Assembly (NCBI GenBank): GCA_042408355.1
Contig: JBHORD010000027.1
Span: 1-33,140 of the forward strand
Direction of reading: 5' to 3'
Origin: Fen-1038 sp042408355
GTDB taxonomy: Bacteria; Chloroflexota; Anaerolineae; Anaerolineales; Villigracilaceae
Length of the DNA: 33,140 nt
In this document: positions 1-7,519 of the stretch, piece by piece
Numbering within the stretch: the stretch's first letter is position 1
Layout of the letters: every line of letters begins with the position of its first letter
Program-made: the position numbers and the translations under genes
The notes under the pieces: generated by a model
The model's input: the letters and a program-made list of their open reading frames with translations, nothing else
Told to the model about the DNA's origin: nothing
Databases searched by the model: none

Positions 1-2
1 TC

Positions 3-797
3 TCTTCAAAAAGCCCAGCCAACAAGCCGAGCACGATAGCATCGGGCATGATTCTCCTGCCCATCCTCGCGTGGATTTACTTCGCGCACAAGTTCAGCCT
101 CTCCTGGAAGCTGTTGCTCGCTGGCGGATTGGCTTTTATCGCTTCGCAAATCCCGCACATCCCGCTGACCATCGCCTTGGCTCCGGCGCTCAAGAGCTGG
201 AGTTTCATGACCGATGCTATCGTGCTCGGCTTGTTGGCTGGGCTTTTTGAAGAGACGGCTCGTTATATTCTTTTCAAGTTCATCCTGAAGAAGTCGCGGA
301 CCTGGCAGGAAGGAATCTTCGTCGGACTGGGGCATGGTGGAACGGAGGCAATCCTCCTTGGGATTCTTGCTGGAGTATCGTTCGCCCGAATGCTGGCTCT
401 CCGCAACGTTGACCTGGCGGCTGTGCCAAGCATACCAGCGGACCAACTCGCCTTAGCCAGACAACAACTGGCCGCATTTTGGTCTACTCCTGCTTATATC
501 GCAATACTTGGTGTGGTCGAAAGAATCTTCGCGGTCTGTTTGCATGTTTCGTTGTCGGTTATGATTTTGTACGGCATTGCGGCAAATAGACCCGCCTGGT
601 ATGGATTGGCGGTCCTGTGGCATACCCTTGTAGATGGAATTGCCGCATACCTGGGATTGTTAAAAGTTAATGCACTGGCGATAGAAAGCCTGATCGGATT
701 GATGGCAATCGCAAGCATTGGGCTGGTCTTTGCGCTGCGCGGAAAATTTCCGGCCGCCGCGCCGGAAGTAACGCCGACGGAGCCTAACAATCCATAG
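3..797 (+). CDS. YhfC-like glutamic-type intramembrane protease, 5' end cut by window edge
   Basis: This is a multi-pass membrane protein resembling the YhfC family (PF10086), predicted intramembrane peptidases related to CPBP/Abi proteases. Counting from the ATG at 48, an EETAR motif at residues 68-72 and an HGGTE motif at about 96-100 sit in or next to hydrophobic helices. A WHTLVDG motif follows near residue 191. These Glu and His residues would form the catalytic site, by family analogy. The frame stays open to the window edge without a stop, and the ATG at 48 has no clear ribosome binding site and falls at the start of the first helix. The true start is therefore probably outside the window. 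The substrate is unknown, and no neighbour hints at one. Confidence 0.7.
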   Translation, partial: SSKSPANKPSTIASGMILLPILAWIYFAHKFSLSWKLLLAGGLAFIASQIPHIPLTIALAPALKSWSFMTDAIVLGLLAGLFEETARYILFKFILKKSRTWQEGIFVGLGHGGTEAILLGILAGVSFARMLALRNVDLAAVPSIPADQLALARQQLAAFWSTPAYIAILGVVERIFAVCLHVSLSVMILYGIAANRPAWYGLAVLWHTLVDGIAAYLGLLKVNALAIESLIGLMAIASIGLVFALRGKFPAAAPEVTPTEPNNP

Positions 798-891
798 CGG
801 AAGCAATTCAAAGGTCAGAAAAGAAGCGAAGTTTGAACGCTATGAATTTTTGGGCTGGCAAATTAGCAGTCCGTTTTCTCCATTCAAAGAT

Positions 892-905
892 AGAACGTTT
901 GTTCT
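892..905. promoter_or_regulatory. LexA-like palindrome (SOS-box candidate)
   Basis: The 14-bp sequence AGAACGTTTGTTCT is an inverted repeat of the form GAAC-N4-GTTC with one further A/T pair. It lies 50 bp upstream of the histidine kinase start. GAAC-N4-GTTC is the Gram-positive type LexA core. A match to the 8-base core alone is expected about once by chance in a window this size, so the intergenic position is the main support. Confidence 0.3.
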
Positions 906-955
906 GTGTCTTTTATGGGATTGTTCTTCGTTGACAGAGCCGTTAGACTGTCATC

Positions 956-2200
956 ATGCCCAGCAAAAAAGTTCAAGAACTGGAACAGCGCAATGAACAG
1001 CTCAAACGCCTCGTTGAATTAAGCGTCACCCTCAACTCGACACTCGATCTCGATGCCCTGCTTGGGGAAATTACCAGCACTGCCACCGACCTGCTCGACT
1101 GCGAAGCCGCGTCTATTTTATTGTATGACGAGAAACGCCCGCATCTCTATTTTGCCGCCGCCACCGGCTCCGACCCGAAGAAACTGGCCGAAGTCCCGGT
1201 GCCGATCGAGGGAAGCCTGGCCGGGACAATTTTTCGTACGAACCGTTCGATCATCCTAAATAACGTTGAGCAGGATCCCCGTCATTATGCGCTCGTTTCG
1301 GAACACATCCGTTTTCATGTGCGTTCACTTCTCGGCGTCCCCATGCTGATCAAGGACCGCATCATCGGCGTGTTGGAAGCGGTCAATAAACGCAACGCCG
1401 AATTCACAATACACGATGAGACGATCTTGATGGTGACCGCCGCCCACGCGGCAATTGCCATCCATAACGCGCGCCTGATAAAGACCACTCAGCAGGCATT
1501 GCAAAAAGTTAAAGAAGCAGATCAATTGAAGAGTAATTTCCTGGCGCTGGCGTCTCACGAATTGCGGACGCCGCTTGGCATTATCATCGGCTACGCTTCG
1601 TTTCTTCGCAAAGACTCCACAGGTGAAACATCGGAACATGCGCAACACGTATTAAACGCCGCGCTTCAAATGCGCTCCCTTGTTGAAGACATGACAAACC
1701 TGACCATGCTTGAAACCGAAGGATTGATGTTGATCAAACCCCAAAACATCATCCTTCAGGATGTGTTGAAAGCCGCCTACAGCGAGGTCAGCGAAATTGC
1801 AAAGGCAAAAGATCAGAAAATCATTTTTGCTTTTCCCGATTCGCCGATCATGGTCAACGCAGACCCGAACAAGACAAACATTGTATTTGTCAACCTGCTC
1901 AACAACGCAATTCGCTTCTCGCCGCAGGGAAGCGAAATCACAATTGGCGCAACTCAACAAGGAGACCGCATCATGGCGTGGGTACAGGATAGAGGGGCTG
2001 GGATTCCATCTGAGAAGTTAAAGAAAATCTTCAAGAGCTTTTATCAAACAGAGCCTCCCGCTACGCGCCGCTACGGCGGCCTCGGCATTGGACTGGCAAT
2101 TGCCAAGGGATTGATCGAAGCGCAGGGCGGAAAAATCTGGGCCGAGTCCGAGGGGAAAGATAAAGGCTCGACGTTCAAAGTCTTATTGCCAAAAGCATAA
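956..2200 (+). CDS. GAF-domain sensor histidine kinase
   Basis: This is a soluble two-component sensor kinase of 414 residues. A short coiled-coil-like start (residues 1-25) leads into a GAF domain (about 28-172) that would bind a small ligand or chromophore. A linker helix precedes the HisKA dimerisation domain, with SHELRTPL at 200-207 and His201 as the phosphorylation site. The HATPase_c domain carries the N box (NLLNNAIRFSP, 313-323), the G1 box (DRGAGIP, 345-351) and the G2 box (GGLGIGLAI, 374-382). There is no membrane segment, so sensing should be cytoplasmic. No response regulator is adjacent, so it is an orphan kinase here. No strong ribosome binding site precedes the ATG. The gene converges on dnaN. 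The domain call is firm, but the signal and partner are unknown. Confidence 0.93.
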   Translation: MPSKKVQELEQRNEQLKRLVELSVTLNSTLDLDALLGEITSTATDLLDCEAASILLYDEKRPHLYFAAATGSDPKKLAEVPVPIEGSLAGTIFRTNRSIILNNVEQDPRHYALVSEHIRFHVRSLLGVPMLIKDRIIGVLEAVNKRNAEFTIHDETILMVTAAHAAIAIHNARLIKTTQQALQKVKEADQLKSNFLALASHELRTPLGIIIGYASFLRKDSTGETSEHAQHVLNAALQMRSLVEDMTNLTMLETEGLMLIKPQNIILQDVLKAAYSEVSEIAKAKDQKIIFAFPDSPIMVNADPNKTNIVFVNLLNNAIRFSPQGSEITIGATQQGDRIMAWVQDRGAGIPSEKLKKIFKSFYQTEPPATRRYGGLGIGLAIAKGLIEAQGGKIWAESEGKDKGSTFKVLLPKA

Positions 2201-2227
2201 AAGAAAAGACGACCCGTCAGGTCGTCT
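2199..2227 (-). terminator. Rho-independent terminator of dnaN
   Basis: An 8-bp perfect stem (AGACGACC / GGTCGTCT, loop of 5) lies between the convergent kinase and dnaN genes. Read on the minus strand it is followed directly by TTTTCTTTTA, the U-tract of an intrinsic terminator for dnaN. On the plus strand the tail is not T-rich, so it serves the kinase gene less well. Confidence 0.8.
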
Positions 2228-2250
2228 CAAACCTTCTAACTTCCCAGCCT

Positions 2251-3384
2251 TTAACCTAAGTGCATCGGCATAATCACATGCAGAAATTGATCGTCGCCGA
2301 CCGGCCGCACCACGCCCGGCGCATTCGGTGCAGACGTTTCCAGCGCAACGTTTGGCGTCTTGATCACCTCCAGCACTTCGCGCAAAAACTTGACGTTGAA
2401 TGCAATCAAAACGCCGCTGCCATCCACCGTCGCTTCGACAATGGTTTCATTCTTACCGGTCTCTTCGGACGCGGCCGAAATTTCGACTTCACTTGGCTGT
2501 AAATCGCTGGCCGCAGATTTGATATTCAACCGCGCCACGTTAGATCCTTCGCGCGCAAAAATCTCGGCCTGCTTGCAGGCTTTGAGCAGCGCCGCCGTGG
2601 ACACCAGCGTGCGCGAGGTATATTTGCGCGGGATGATTTGCTGATAATCCGGAAAAGTGCCATCAATCAACTGCGAAACCACCTCGACATCTTTGACGCG
2701 GAACAGGACCTGGCCGCGCCCTTTTGGAACCACCATGTAAATCGGCTCCTCGCCGTCGCTGGCAACACGCGCCAGCTCAACCAATGCGCGCGCCGGGACG
2801 ATCGCCGTCAGCGGAGCGGGCGCGGGAGAGGACAAAGTAGCTTTTCGAACCGAGAGTCTGAATCCGTCCGCGGCGGCCATTGTTAATTTATCTTTTTCAA
2901 CCTGAACCAGCACGCCCATCAAAACCGGACGCGCCTCATCCGTCGAAGCCGCGAACGCCACCTGTTGAATCATCTCGCGGAAGTCCGCCACATTGATCTG
3001 CACCGCGCCGTCCAAATCCGGCACGGGAAGCGGCGGAAATTCCTGGGCGTCAATACACTTGATATCGTTGGTCGAAGTTCCCCCGCGCACATTCAACGTC
3101 TGCGTCCTGGTATCGAGCGAGAGCATCACCTGATCGCCCGGCAGCGCATTGACCAAATCAGAAAATGTCCGCGCCGGGACGGTCGTTGAACCTTCCTCTT
3201 CGATGCGGGCCGGAACCCAGCATGTAATTCCCAATTCAAGATTGGTGGCGGAGAGGCGCAAACGTCCTTCATCCGATGCAATCAACACGTTCGCAAGCAC
3301 CGGCAATGTACTGCGCGGCGATACGGCGCGCGACACAATACCAAGACCGCGAGCAAGATTCTCTTGTAATACGGTCACTTTCAT
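2251..3384 (-). CDS. dnaN: DNA polymerase III beta subunit (sliding clamp)
   Basis: This encodes the ring-shaped processivity clamp that tethers DNA polymerase III to DNA. The 377-residue length fits the family (about 365-380). The N-terminus (MKVTVLQENLARGL) and the following SRAVSPRSTLPVLANVL segment are typical of DnaN. All three clamp domains appear to be present, and the protein ends in the family's IMPMHLG-type C-terminal tail, which closes the protein-binding pocket. A GAGGG ribosome binding site lies 8-9 bases before the ATG. The DUF5671 gene ends 40 bp upstream on the same strand, so dnaN may be co-transcribed with it. A TATACT element (3416-3421) could also give dnaN its own promoter, but I see no good -35. 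dnaA is not adjacent and not in the window. The candidate origin lies 2.7 kb upstream. Confidence 0.97.
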   Translation of the reverse strand: MKVTVLQENLARGLGIVSRAVSPRSTLPVLANVLIASDEGRLRLSATNLELGITCWVPARIEEEGSTTVPARTFSDLVNALPGDQVMLSLDTRTQTLNVRGGTSTNDIKCIDAQEFPPLPVPDLDGAVQINVADFREMIQQVAFAASTDEARPVLMGVLVQVEKDKLTMAAADGFRLSVRKATLSSPAPAPLTAIVPARALVELARVASDGEEPIYMVVPKGRGQVLFRVKDVEVVSQLIDGTFPDYQQIIPRKYTSRTLVSTAALLKACKQAEIFAREGSNVARLNIKSAASDLQPSEVEISAASEETGKNETIVEATVDGSGVLIAFNVKFLREVLEVIKTPNVALETSAPNAPGVVRPVGDDQFLHVIMPMHLG

Positions 3385-3424
3385 GATTTAGCCCTCGTCA
3401 TTGGGATGATGTCGAAGTATATCA

Positions 3425-5320
3425 TTAACGTACAAAGGCAGACACAACCAACGCCGTCAAAAGAAACAGGATTTGGAAACCAAACAAGGCGGCCGCAACA
3501 TAACTAACGATAACCCAGCCCGAACTGCCGCCGCTTGTTTGACGGACGGGTTGCCCCTCAGCCAATTGGCGGACGATTTGCGCCGCCTGCTGGATTGCAT
3601 TTCGGTTGACGCCGCCTGCCCAAATGATTCCCTGCGCTTCATTCGGGACGATGATGCGGATTCCGCTAAATGAGCGCATCCACTCTGGAGCATCCATCGC
3701 CGAACTCCCGCTCAAAACAACCGCATTGAATTGAGCATTCGGTTTTTCGCCGGCAATCGCCACCGAGACGTTGGGAGCGATCTTTGCAATCGCGGCCTTG
3801 ACCGCTTCGCCAAAGCCATTTTCCGAATCCGCAATCAAGACGTTAAAAGCGCTTTGCTTCCTTGCCAATGCGCTGGCGGTAAACAACCCATCGCGGCGCA
3901 GCGCCCACACATGATAAATAAACAAAACGATGAACAATACCAACAATTGCAGATCGTTTAGAACCGTGGAAAAGAATGCGCCGCCGGTCTGACCGCCCAA
4001 TAGCGCATTCAGCAATTGAAAAACCAAAGCGACGGCAGATCCCATGCCGCCGATCACGCCGGCAAACAATGCCAAATATAAATAAGCCTTTCTGACAATT
4101 GAACGCCGCGCATGTTCGGCTATGCCGCCTTCTGCAAGCGCCTCACGTTGCATCGGGCGCCACGTCATCAGCCAGAGCGGAAGCCAGGCAACAATCAAAG
4201 AAATGGCAGTTGCGAGATTGGCGCGCAATGTATCCGTCAGAATCAACGCGCCGCCGGTCAATACATCAATCATGAACTTGAGCAATGCGGCCACGCCGAT
4301 AAATGCGCCGCCCAATCCCAGCGCGGATAAAATATAAAAATAGACGCGCTTCATTCCCGCTTGCTGAACGGCATCGCCAATCGAATCAATGTGGCGGCTC
4401 AGCCAGCGTCCATAATAAGCCCATACAACTCCAAGCGGCGCGCCAACGGAAATCGGACCGCCAATTTGATGGACGAAGTCTGCCGCGGCAATATCGGCGC
4501 CAAGGATTTTCGCGACGACAACGTTTACGACCATTGCCGCAGTGGTCAGCACGGTGATGACTCCGCCGAGGGCGAGGAGATAGAGGAAGCCGAGGCGCAG
4601 ATTCGACCCTTTTTCCGCCGCGTCCGCCAACGAGTCCTGAATGATGCGCCACGAATAAAACCATACCGGCGTCCCGACTGCCAGCAAAGCAATCCCGTTG
4701 ATGAGCGCCTCGCGTCCGCCTTCGCCCAAAATATCCGACGGCACATAAAACAGAAAGTTTAAAACCTGTTGTGCGCCCAAAATCATCATCAACAAACTGT
4801 AAAGCGTCCAGACGTAACGATACAGCCGCCGAACATCTGCGAAGTTGTCTTTGGATGGAAGCGTTTTCCATTCGTTTCGCAGAATATTCCAAAAATAGAC
4901 GGCGACAATGCCGTTCATCAAGATGGCGATCAGATTATCCGGCCAGGTTTGCAGGCCGCCCACCAGGGCGCGCCCAGCAGAGAGATGAACCGCTTGCAGG
5001 AAAGTGCGGTTGATAAATGCCAGTAAATTTTGAATCAGCGGAATGAGCGTGCCGATCAAAACTCCGTAAAGAAAAACAGCGCGCAGCCTGGCGGTTTTCT
5101 CTTCTTCATCGCGGGCAGAGAGGCGTTGCGCCCACAGCCAATGAATCAGAAAAATCGGCACGCCGACCACAACCAGCGCAAGCGCCTGAGCCAGCGCTTC
5201 CGCACCGCCGCCGATAGTTTGATCCACAATCGAACGGAGAAGAGCGATTAGCCCCCAGAGTACAACCTCAAGGCTAATGAGCGCAACAGCATAAAAATAA
5301 AGCCTGCGGACGGTTTTCAT
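3425..5320 (-). CDS. Six-unit repeat membrane protein (DUF5671-like) with soluble C-terminal domain
   Basis: This 631-residue membrane protein has no known function. It is built from six tandem units of about 80 residues, starting near residues 4, 79, 163, 241, 323 and 408. Each begins with an R-x-x-Y-x-Y type signature (for example RRLYFY, RRLYRY, KRVYFY) on a first helix. Each ends with a second helix closing in W-x-x-R or similar (IHWLWAQR, FWNILR, WFYSWR, WLMTWR). This pattern resembles DUF5671 domains. A charged soluble segment (about 490-592) with alternating strand and helix character follows, then a last helix (about 601-628). I count about 13 membrane segments. It follows the NTF2-like gene by 9 bp and precedes dnaN by 40 bp, so the three may form one transcript. 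A transport or sensing role is possible, but nothing in the sequence decides it. Confidence 0.8.
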   Translation of the reverse strand: MKTVRRLYFYAVALISLEVVLWGLIALLRSIVDQTIGGGAEALAQALALVVVGVPIFLIHWLWAQRLSARDEEEKTARLRAVFLYGVLIGTLIPLIQNLLAFINRTFLQAVHLSAGRALVGGLQTWPDNLIAILMNGIVAVYFWNILRNEWKTLPSKDNFADVRRLYRYVWTLYSLLMMILGAQQVLNFLFYVPSDILGEGGREALINGIALLAVGTPVWFYSWRIIQDSLADAAEKGSNLRLGFLYLLALGGVITVLTTAAMVVNVVVAKILGADIAAADFVHQIGGPISVGAPLGVVWAYYGRWLSRHIDSIGDAVQQAGMKRVYFYILSALGLGGAFIGVAALLKFMIDVLTGGALILTDTLRANLATAISLIVAWLPLWLMTWRPMQREALAEGGIAEHARRSIVRKAYLYLALFAGVIGGMGSAVALVFQLLNALLGGQTGGAFFSTVLNDLQLLVLFIVLFIYHVWALRRDGLFTASALARKQSAFNVLIADSENGFGEAVKAAIAKIAPNVSVAIAGEKPNAQFNAVVLSGSSAMDAPEWMRSFSGIRIIVPNEAQGIIWAGGVNRNAIQQAAQIVRQLAEGQPVRQTSGGSSGWVIVSYVAAALFGFQILFLLTALVVSAFVR

Positions 5321-5329
5321 CGCATTCTC

Positions 5330-5806
5330 CTATGGCTTGGGCAGTGCCTGATACCAACTGTAATCCCACAAATTATAGGTGGGCATGGACGAAATTTTCC
5401 ACACACCGCCCTGCTTCACCAGTTGTGCGGCGCCGACATCGCTATACCCTGTAGAAAAAGGATCGCTGGGCGTGTAAACCATGCTGACTTGAACCGTCGC
5501 CATGGAGCCGTTAATTTCCGCCGCGCCGATTTTGATGCCGCTATTGGACGGATTCAATTTTCCAACCGCAAATGCCTGGCGAAATTCGTTGAGGGTTGGC
5601 TTATTATCGAGGTCAGCCAGGTAACTGTATGCTTTTGAATAATCTTTATTGAGCAAAGCCAGCACATAATTGTGGACAACGCCATCCGGCGTGTTGTCCG
5701 AAACATACGTTTGCGCACTTTGCCGGGTAAAAAAGACGCCCAATGCGGCTGCAATCAAAATCACTATGCCGATCAAAATCCCGGTCAGGAAACGGTCTTG
5801 TTTCAT
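5330..5806 (-). CDS. Small membrane-anchored NTF2-like protein
   Basis: This is a 158-residue protein with one N-terminal transmembrane anchor (about residues 6-26) and an outer domain that looks NTF2-like, similar to DUF4878-type proteins. The domain begins with a helix (VVHNYVLALLNKDYSKAYSYL) and ends with strands containing GGVWKIS. Such domains are often extracytoplasmic ligand-binding or scaffold modules, and no catalytic residues are evident. I chose the ATG at 5806 over the one at 5818 because GGAG lies 6 bases before it and because the predicted transcript starts near 5823. A good promoter (5830-5858) precedes the gene. It is the first gene of a probable operon with the six-unit membrane protein. 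The function is unknown. Confidence 0.75.
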   Translation of the reverse strand: MKQDRFLTGILIGIVILIAAALGVFFTRQSAQTYVSDNTPDGVVHNYVLALLNKDYSKAYSYLADLDNKPTLNEFRQAFAVGKLNPSNSGIKIGAAEINGSMATVQVSMVYTPSDPFSTGYSDVGAAQLVKQGGVWKISSMPTYNLWDYSWYQALPKP

Positions 5807-5829
5807 ATACAGCTCCATGTTTTGTTTTC

Positions 5830-5858
5830 ATTGTATAAGGTTTGGAAATGGAAATCAA
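5830..5858 (-). promoter_or_regulatory. Sigma-70 type promoter of the NTF2-like gene
   Basis: On the minus strand, TTGATT (5853-5858) and TACAAT (5830-5835) are separated by exactly 17 bp. The match to consensus is 4 of 6 and 5 of 6. The predicted transcript start near 5823 leaves a leader of about 17 bases that holds the GGAG ribosome binding site. Confidence 0.6.
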
Positions 5859-5879
5859 GAAAGAAGATTTTTTGAGCAT

Positions 5880-6060
5880 TGACTCTGCTGCAAAATAGCC
5901 TCTTCACCGCGAAGTGTGCGAAGACCGCCAGGAAAAAATGCATGCCGCCAAAAATCATCTGCCCAATTTCCTTGGCCGCCTTCGTGTTTAAAAAGGTTTT
6001 TCAGTTAATTGATGTTACACAGTTTTCCCTGCGGAGCGGCATTCATTCCGCCTGAAGGTG
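5880..6060. repeat. Degenerate intergenic repeat remnants
   Basis: This stretch contains CGCGAAG/CGAAGACCGCC-type sequence and, around 5981-6010, a segment whose reverse complement (AATTAACTGAAAA, then CACGAAGG) matches the start of the dispersed repeat at 17169-17335. It looks like a decayed or partial member of that family. I see no gene in it. Confidence 0.4.
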
Positions 6061-6121
6061 CGAGATAGCCCTACTATGTAAGATGAGTTAATTCAGTGTT
6101 TGTTTTGATATATGGAATTCG

Positions 6122-6133
6122 TAGTCTTAGTAG
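6122..6133. promoter_or_regulatory. DnaA-trio-like tract beside the DnaA boxes
   Basis: The triplets TAG-TCT-TAG-TAG run in register at 6122-6133, four bases from the tandem DnaA boxes and next to AT-rich DNA. DnaA-trios are repeats of 3'-(G/A)AT-5' that guide DnaA onto single strands in bacterial origins. Three of the four triplets match. Confidence 0.5.
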
Positions 6134-6137
6134 ACAC

Positions 6138-6155
6138 TGTGGATACTGTGGAGAA
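6138..6155 (-). promoter_or_regulatory. Two abutting DnaA boxes
   Basis: Read on the minus strand, TTCTCCACA and GTATCCACA lie head to tail with no spacer. Each has 8 of 9 bases of TTATCCACA. They border the TAG triplet tract. Confidence 0.65.
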
Positions 6156-6241
6156 TGACCGATCGTCGGCATTGGTTGGGTGTTGTCAATTCGTTTAACG
6201 CCATATCTTGGATTTTGTTCGGGACAGGCAAATTGAAAGCA

Positions 6242-6250
6242 TGTGAATAA
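6242..6250 (-). promoter_or_regulatory. DnaA box
   Basis: TTATTCACA on the minus strand is an exact match to the relaxed consensus TTATNCACA. It lies between the tandem pair and the phased triplet of boxes. Confidence 0.6.
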
Positions 6251-6295
6251 CTATCGGGACATTTTTTACTCGAAAACGGTTTTGCTCCAAACATT

Positions 6296-6335
6296 CCATA
6301 TATCGGACGGGCGGCTTATTGCCGCCCATATATGG
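6296..6335. repeat. Long inverted repeat inside the origin region
   Basis: A 7-bp GC-rich stem (GGGCGGC at 6309-6315 with GCCGCCC at 6321-6327, loop of 5) is flanked by a second pair of arms, CCATATAT (6296-6303) and ATATATGG (6328-6335). A 5-base bulge sits on the left side. No T-tract follows on either strand. It is more likely a structural or protein-binding element of the origin than a terminator. Confidence 0.6.
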
Positions 6336-6384
6336 GGGCTTGTTCCGCGAGGTTTTCAGCCTGTTTTTCGGATAGTTGGAACGA

Positions 6385-6434
6385 TTGTCCACAGGTAAGG
6401 CGCTTTATCCACAGTTTCGCCCCCGTTATCCACA
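6385..6434 (+). promoter_or_regulatory. Three phased DnaA boxes
   Basis: TTGTCCACA starts at 6385, and TTATCCACA starts at 6405 and again at 6426. All are in the same orientation at 20- and 21-bp steps, about two helical turns, so bound DnaA would line up on one face. Two of the three are exact consensus. Confidence 0.75.
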
Positions 6435-6481
6435 AAACAATCGTTTCGAAATTGGATTTGTCTAACCCAGATATGGGAATC

Positions 6482-7510
6482 TCACAGGCTGGTAGATGTT
6501 TCCAATCCATTTGCCACTGCAATTTCGTCTAGCCGAGCCTCGATTTCGTCCAAATATTGATCCAAACCAGATATCCGTTCTTCAAACGAGCGTCCGAGCA
6601 GGCCCAGCTTTTGACATGCCTCATTCCACGGCTGAGATTGCTTTTCGTTCAAAACAGTGACCGCCAGTGTCCAAGTGTGAATAAGCGGCCAGAGCGCTGT
6701 CAATGGCGTCTCCCCAGCGAGCAAGGCGTTCATCGCTTTTTCGTAATAATTCAGCCTGGCGGCGTGGATGCGCTGTTCGACCTTGGGGTTTTCTGCCGCA
6801 GCGAGGAAGGATGATTTCCATTCAGGCAGCCAGCCGGAAAGCGTTTCGGCATCCACATGGCTGGCGCCTATCAGGTTGAAAAGCATCGCGGCGAATTCCG
6901 GACGCTCGGCGGCTTGTGCCCGCGCTGGAAAATCCACCAGGAACCGGCGTTCGGTCAATGGACCGCCGCTCAATTCAGCGATTGTATTTGCCGCATAATG
7001 TAGAGCGCGAAGAAATTGCCGGACCTGCGTTGCGCCGGCTTTATCCGGGTTGACATCCGAAAGATCAATCCAGCCTTTACGCGCCTCAGCCAGCAGTCTT
7101 CGACAGCGGCTCAGAACCGGCGCCGGCGACTGAAACTCGAAGCCGGCGCGCAGTCCGGCTTGTACAAACTCAAAAAATTTTTCACGTTGATACAAGAGCA
7201 TGGGGTCGTACATTTCATAGCCGAGCATCGGATCTGTTCGCAGTTGGCGCGGCGATTTGAAATCTGTTCTGGCGCGGTGGGCAATATCAAGATGAAAATC
7301 CGGCGTGAGCTTGACGATCTCGCGCTTGATCGCCGGCTTTGAATTATGAACCAGCACGAGATCAATATCGGCTGTGCCGCCGAGCATTGGGTCGGCCTCC
7401 GAGACGAGCGAACCGGTCAAATACGCGGCGATCACATCGCGGTCGTTGAAGGCCCGTTCCTGGGCGGTCTCTTTGGCAATGCGGATGAGCGACTCTCGTG
7501 TGACGCGCAT
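6482..7510 (-). CDS. Nucleotidyltransferase-fold protein
   Basis: This 342-residue protein has an N-terminal nucleotidyltransferase (Pol beta-like) domain. A TGSL motif (32-35) is followed by GGTADIDLVLVH, whose D48 and D50 would bind the catalytic metal. The remaining two thirds look all-helical, like the C-terminal part of aminoglycoside nucleotidyltransferases and their relatives. The reaction would transfer a nucleotide to a small molecule or another protein, but the substrate is not evident. It follows the deoxynucleoside kinase by 9 bp and is probably co-transcribed with it. It ends 48 bp from the last DnaA box of the candidate origin. The fold call is reasonable, but an antibiotic-resistance role is not supported. 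Confidence 0.75.
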   Translation of the reverse strand: MRVTRESLIRIAKETAQERAFNDRDVIAAYLTGSLVSEADPMLGGTADIDLVLVHNSKPAIKREIVKLTPDFHLDIAHRARTDFKSPRQLRTDPMLGYEMYDPMLLYQREKFFEFVQAGLRAGFEFQSPAPVLSRCRRLLAEARKGWIDLSDVNPDKAGATQVRQFLRALHYAANTIAELSGGPLTERRFLVDFPARAQAAERPEFAAMLFNLIGASHVDAETLSGWLPEWKSSFLAAAENPKVEQRIHAARLNYYEKAMNALLAGETPLTALWPLIHTWTLAVTVLNEKQSQPWNEACQKLGLLGRSFEERISGLDQYLDEIEARLDEIAVANGLETSTSL

Positions 7511-7519
7511 AATGGCATT

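Larger units (their letters stand above)
6081..6434. other. oriC: Candidate chromosomal replication origin (oriC)
   Basis: This gene-free stretch contains six DnaA-box-like 9-mers. Minus-strand boxes are GTATCCACA (6138-6146), TTCTCCACA (6147-6155) and TTATTCACA (6242-6250). Plus-strand boxes are TTGTCCACA (6385-6393), TTATCCACA (6405-6413) and TTATCCACA (6426-6434). An AT-rich segment (about 6081-6120) and a TAG-triplet tract adjoin the tandem pair, which is the arrangement expected of an unwinding element. dnaN is 2.7 kb away. dnaA is not in the window, and I could not measure strand skew, so this remains a candidate. Confidence 0.75.

Noticed and set aside
6195..6532. Short frames on both strands across the candidate origin
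   Set aside because: They have no ribosome binding sites and no family likeness, and they run through DnaA boxes and the palindrome.
6482..7510. Nucleotidyltransferase as the toxin-antitoxin MNT/HEPN type or an antibiotic-resistance enzyme
   Set aside because: The protein is much longer than MNT antitoxins, no HEPN partner is adjacent, and no resistance-enzyme signature beyond the general fold is visible.
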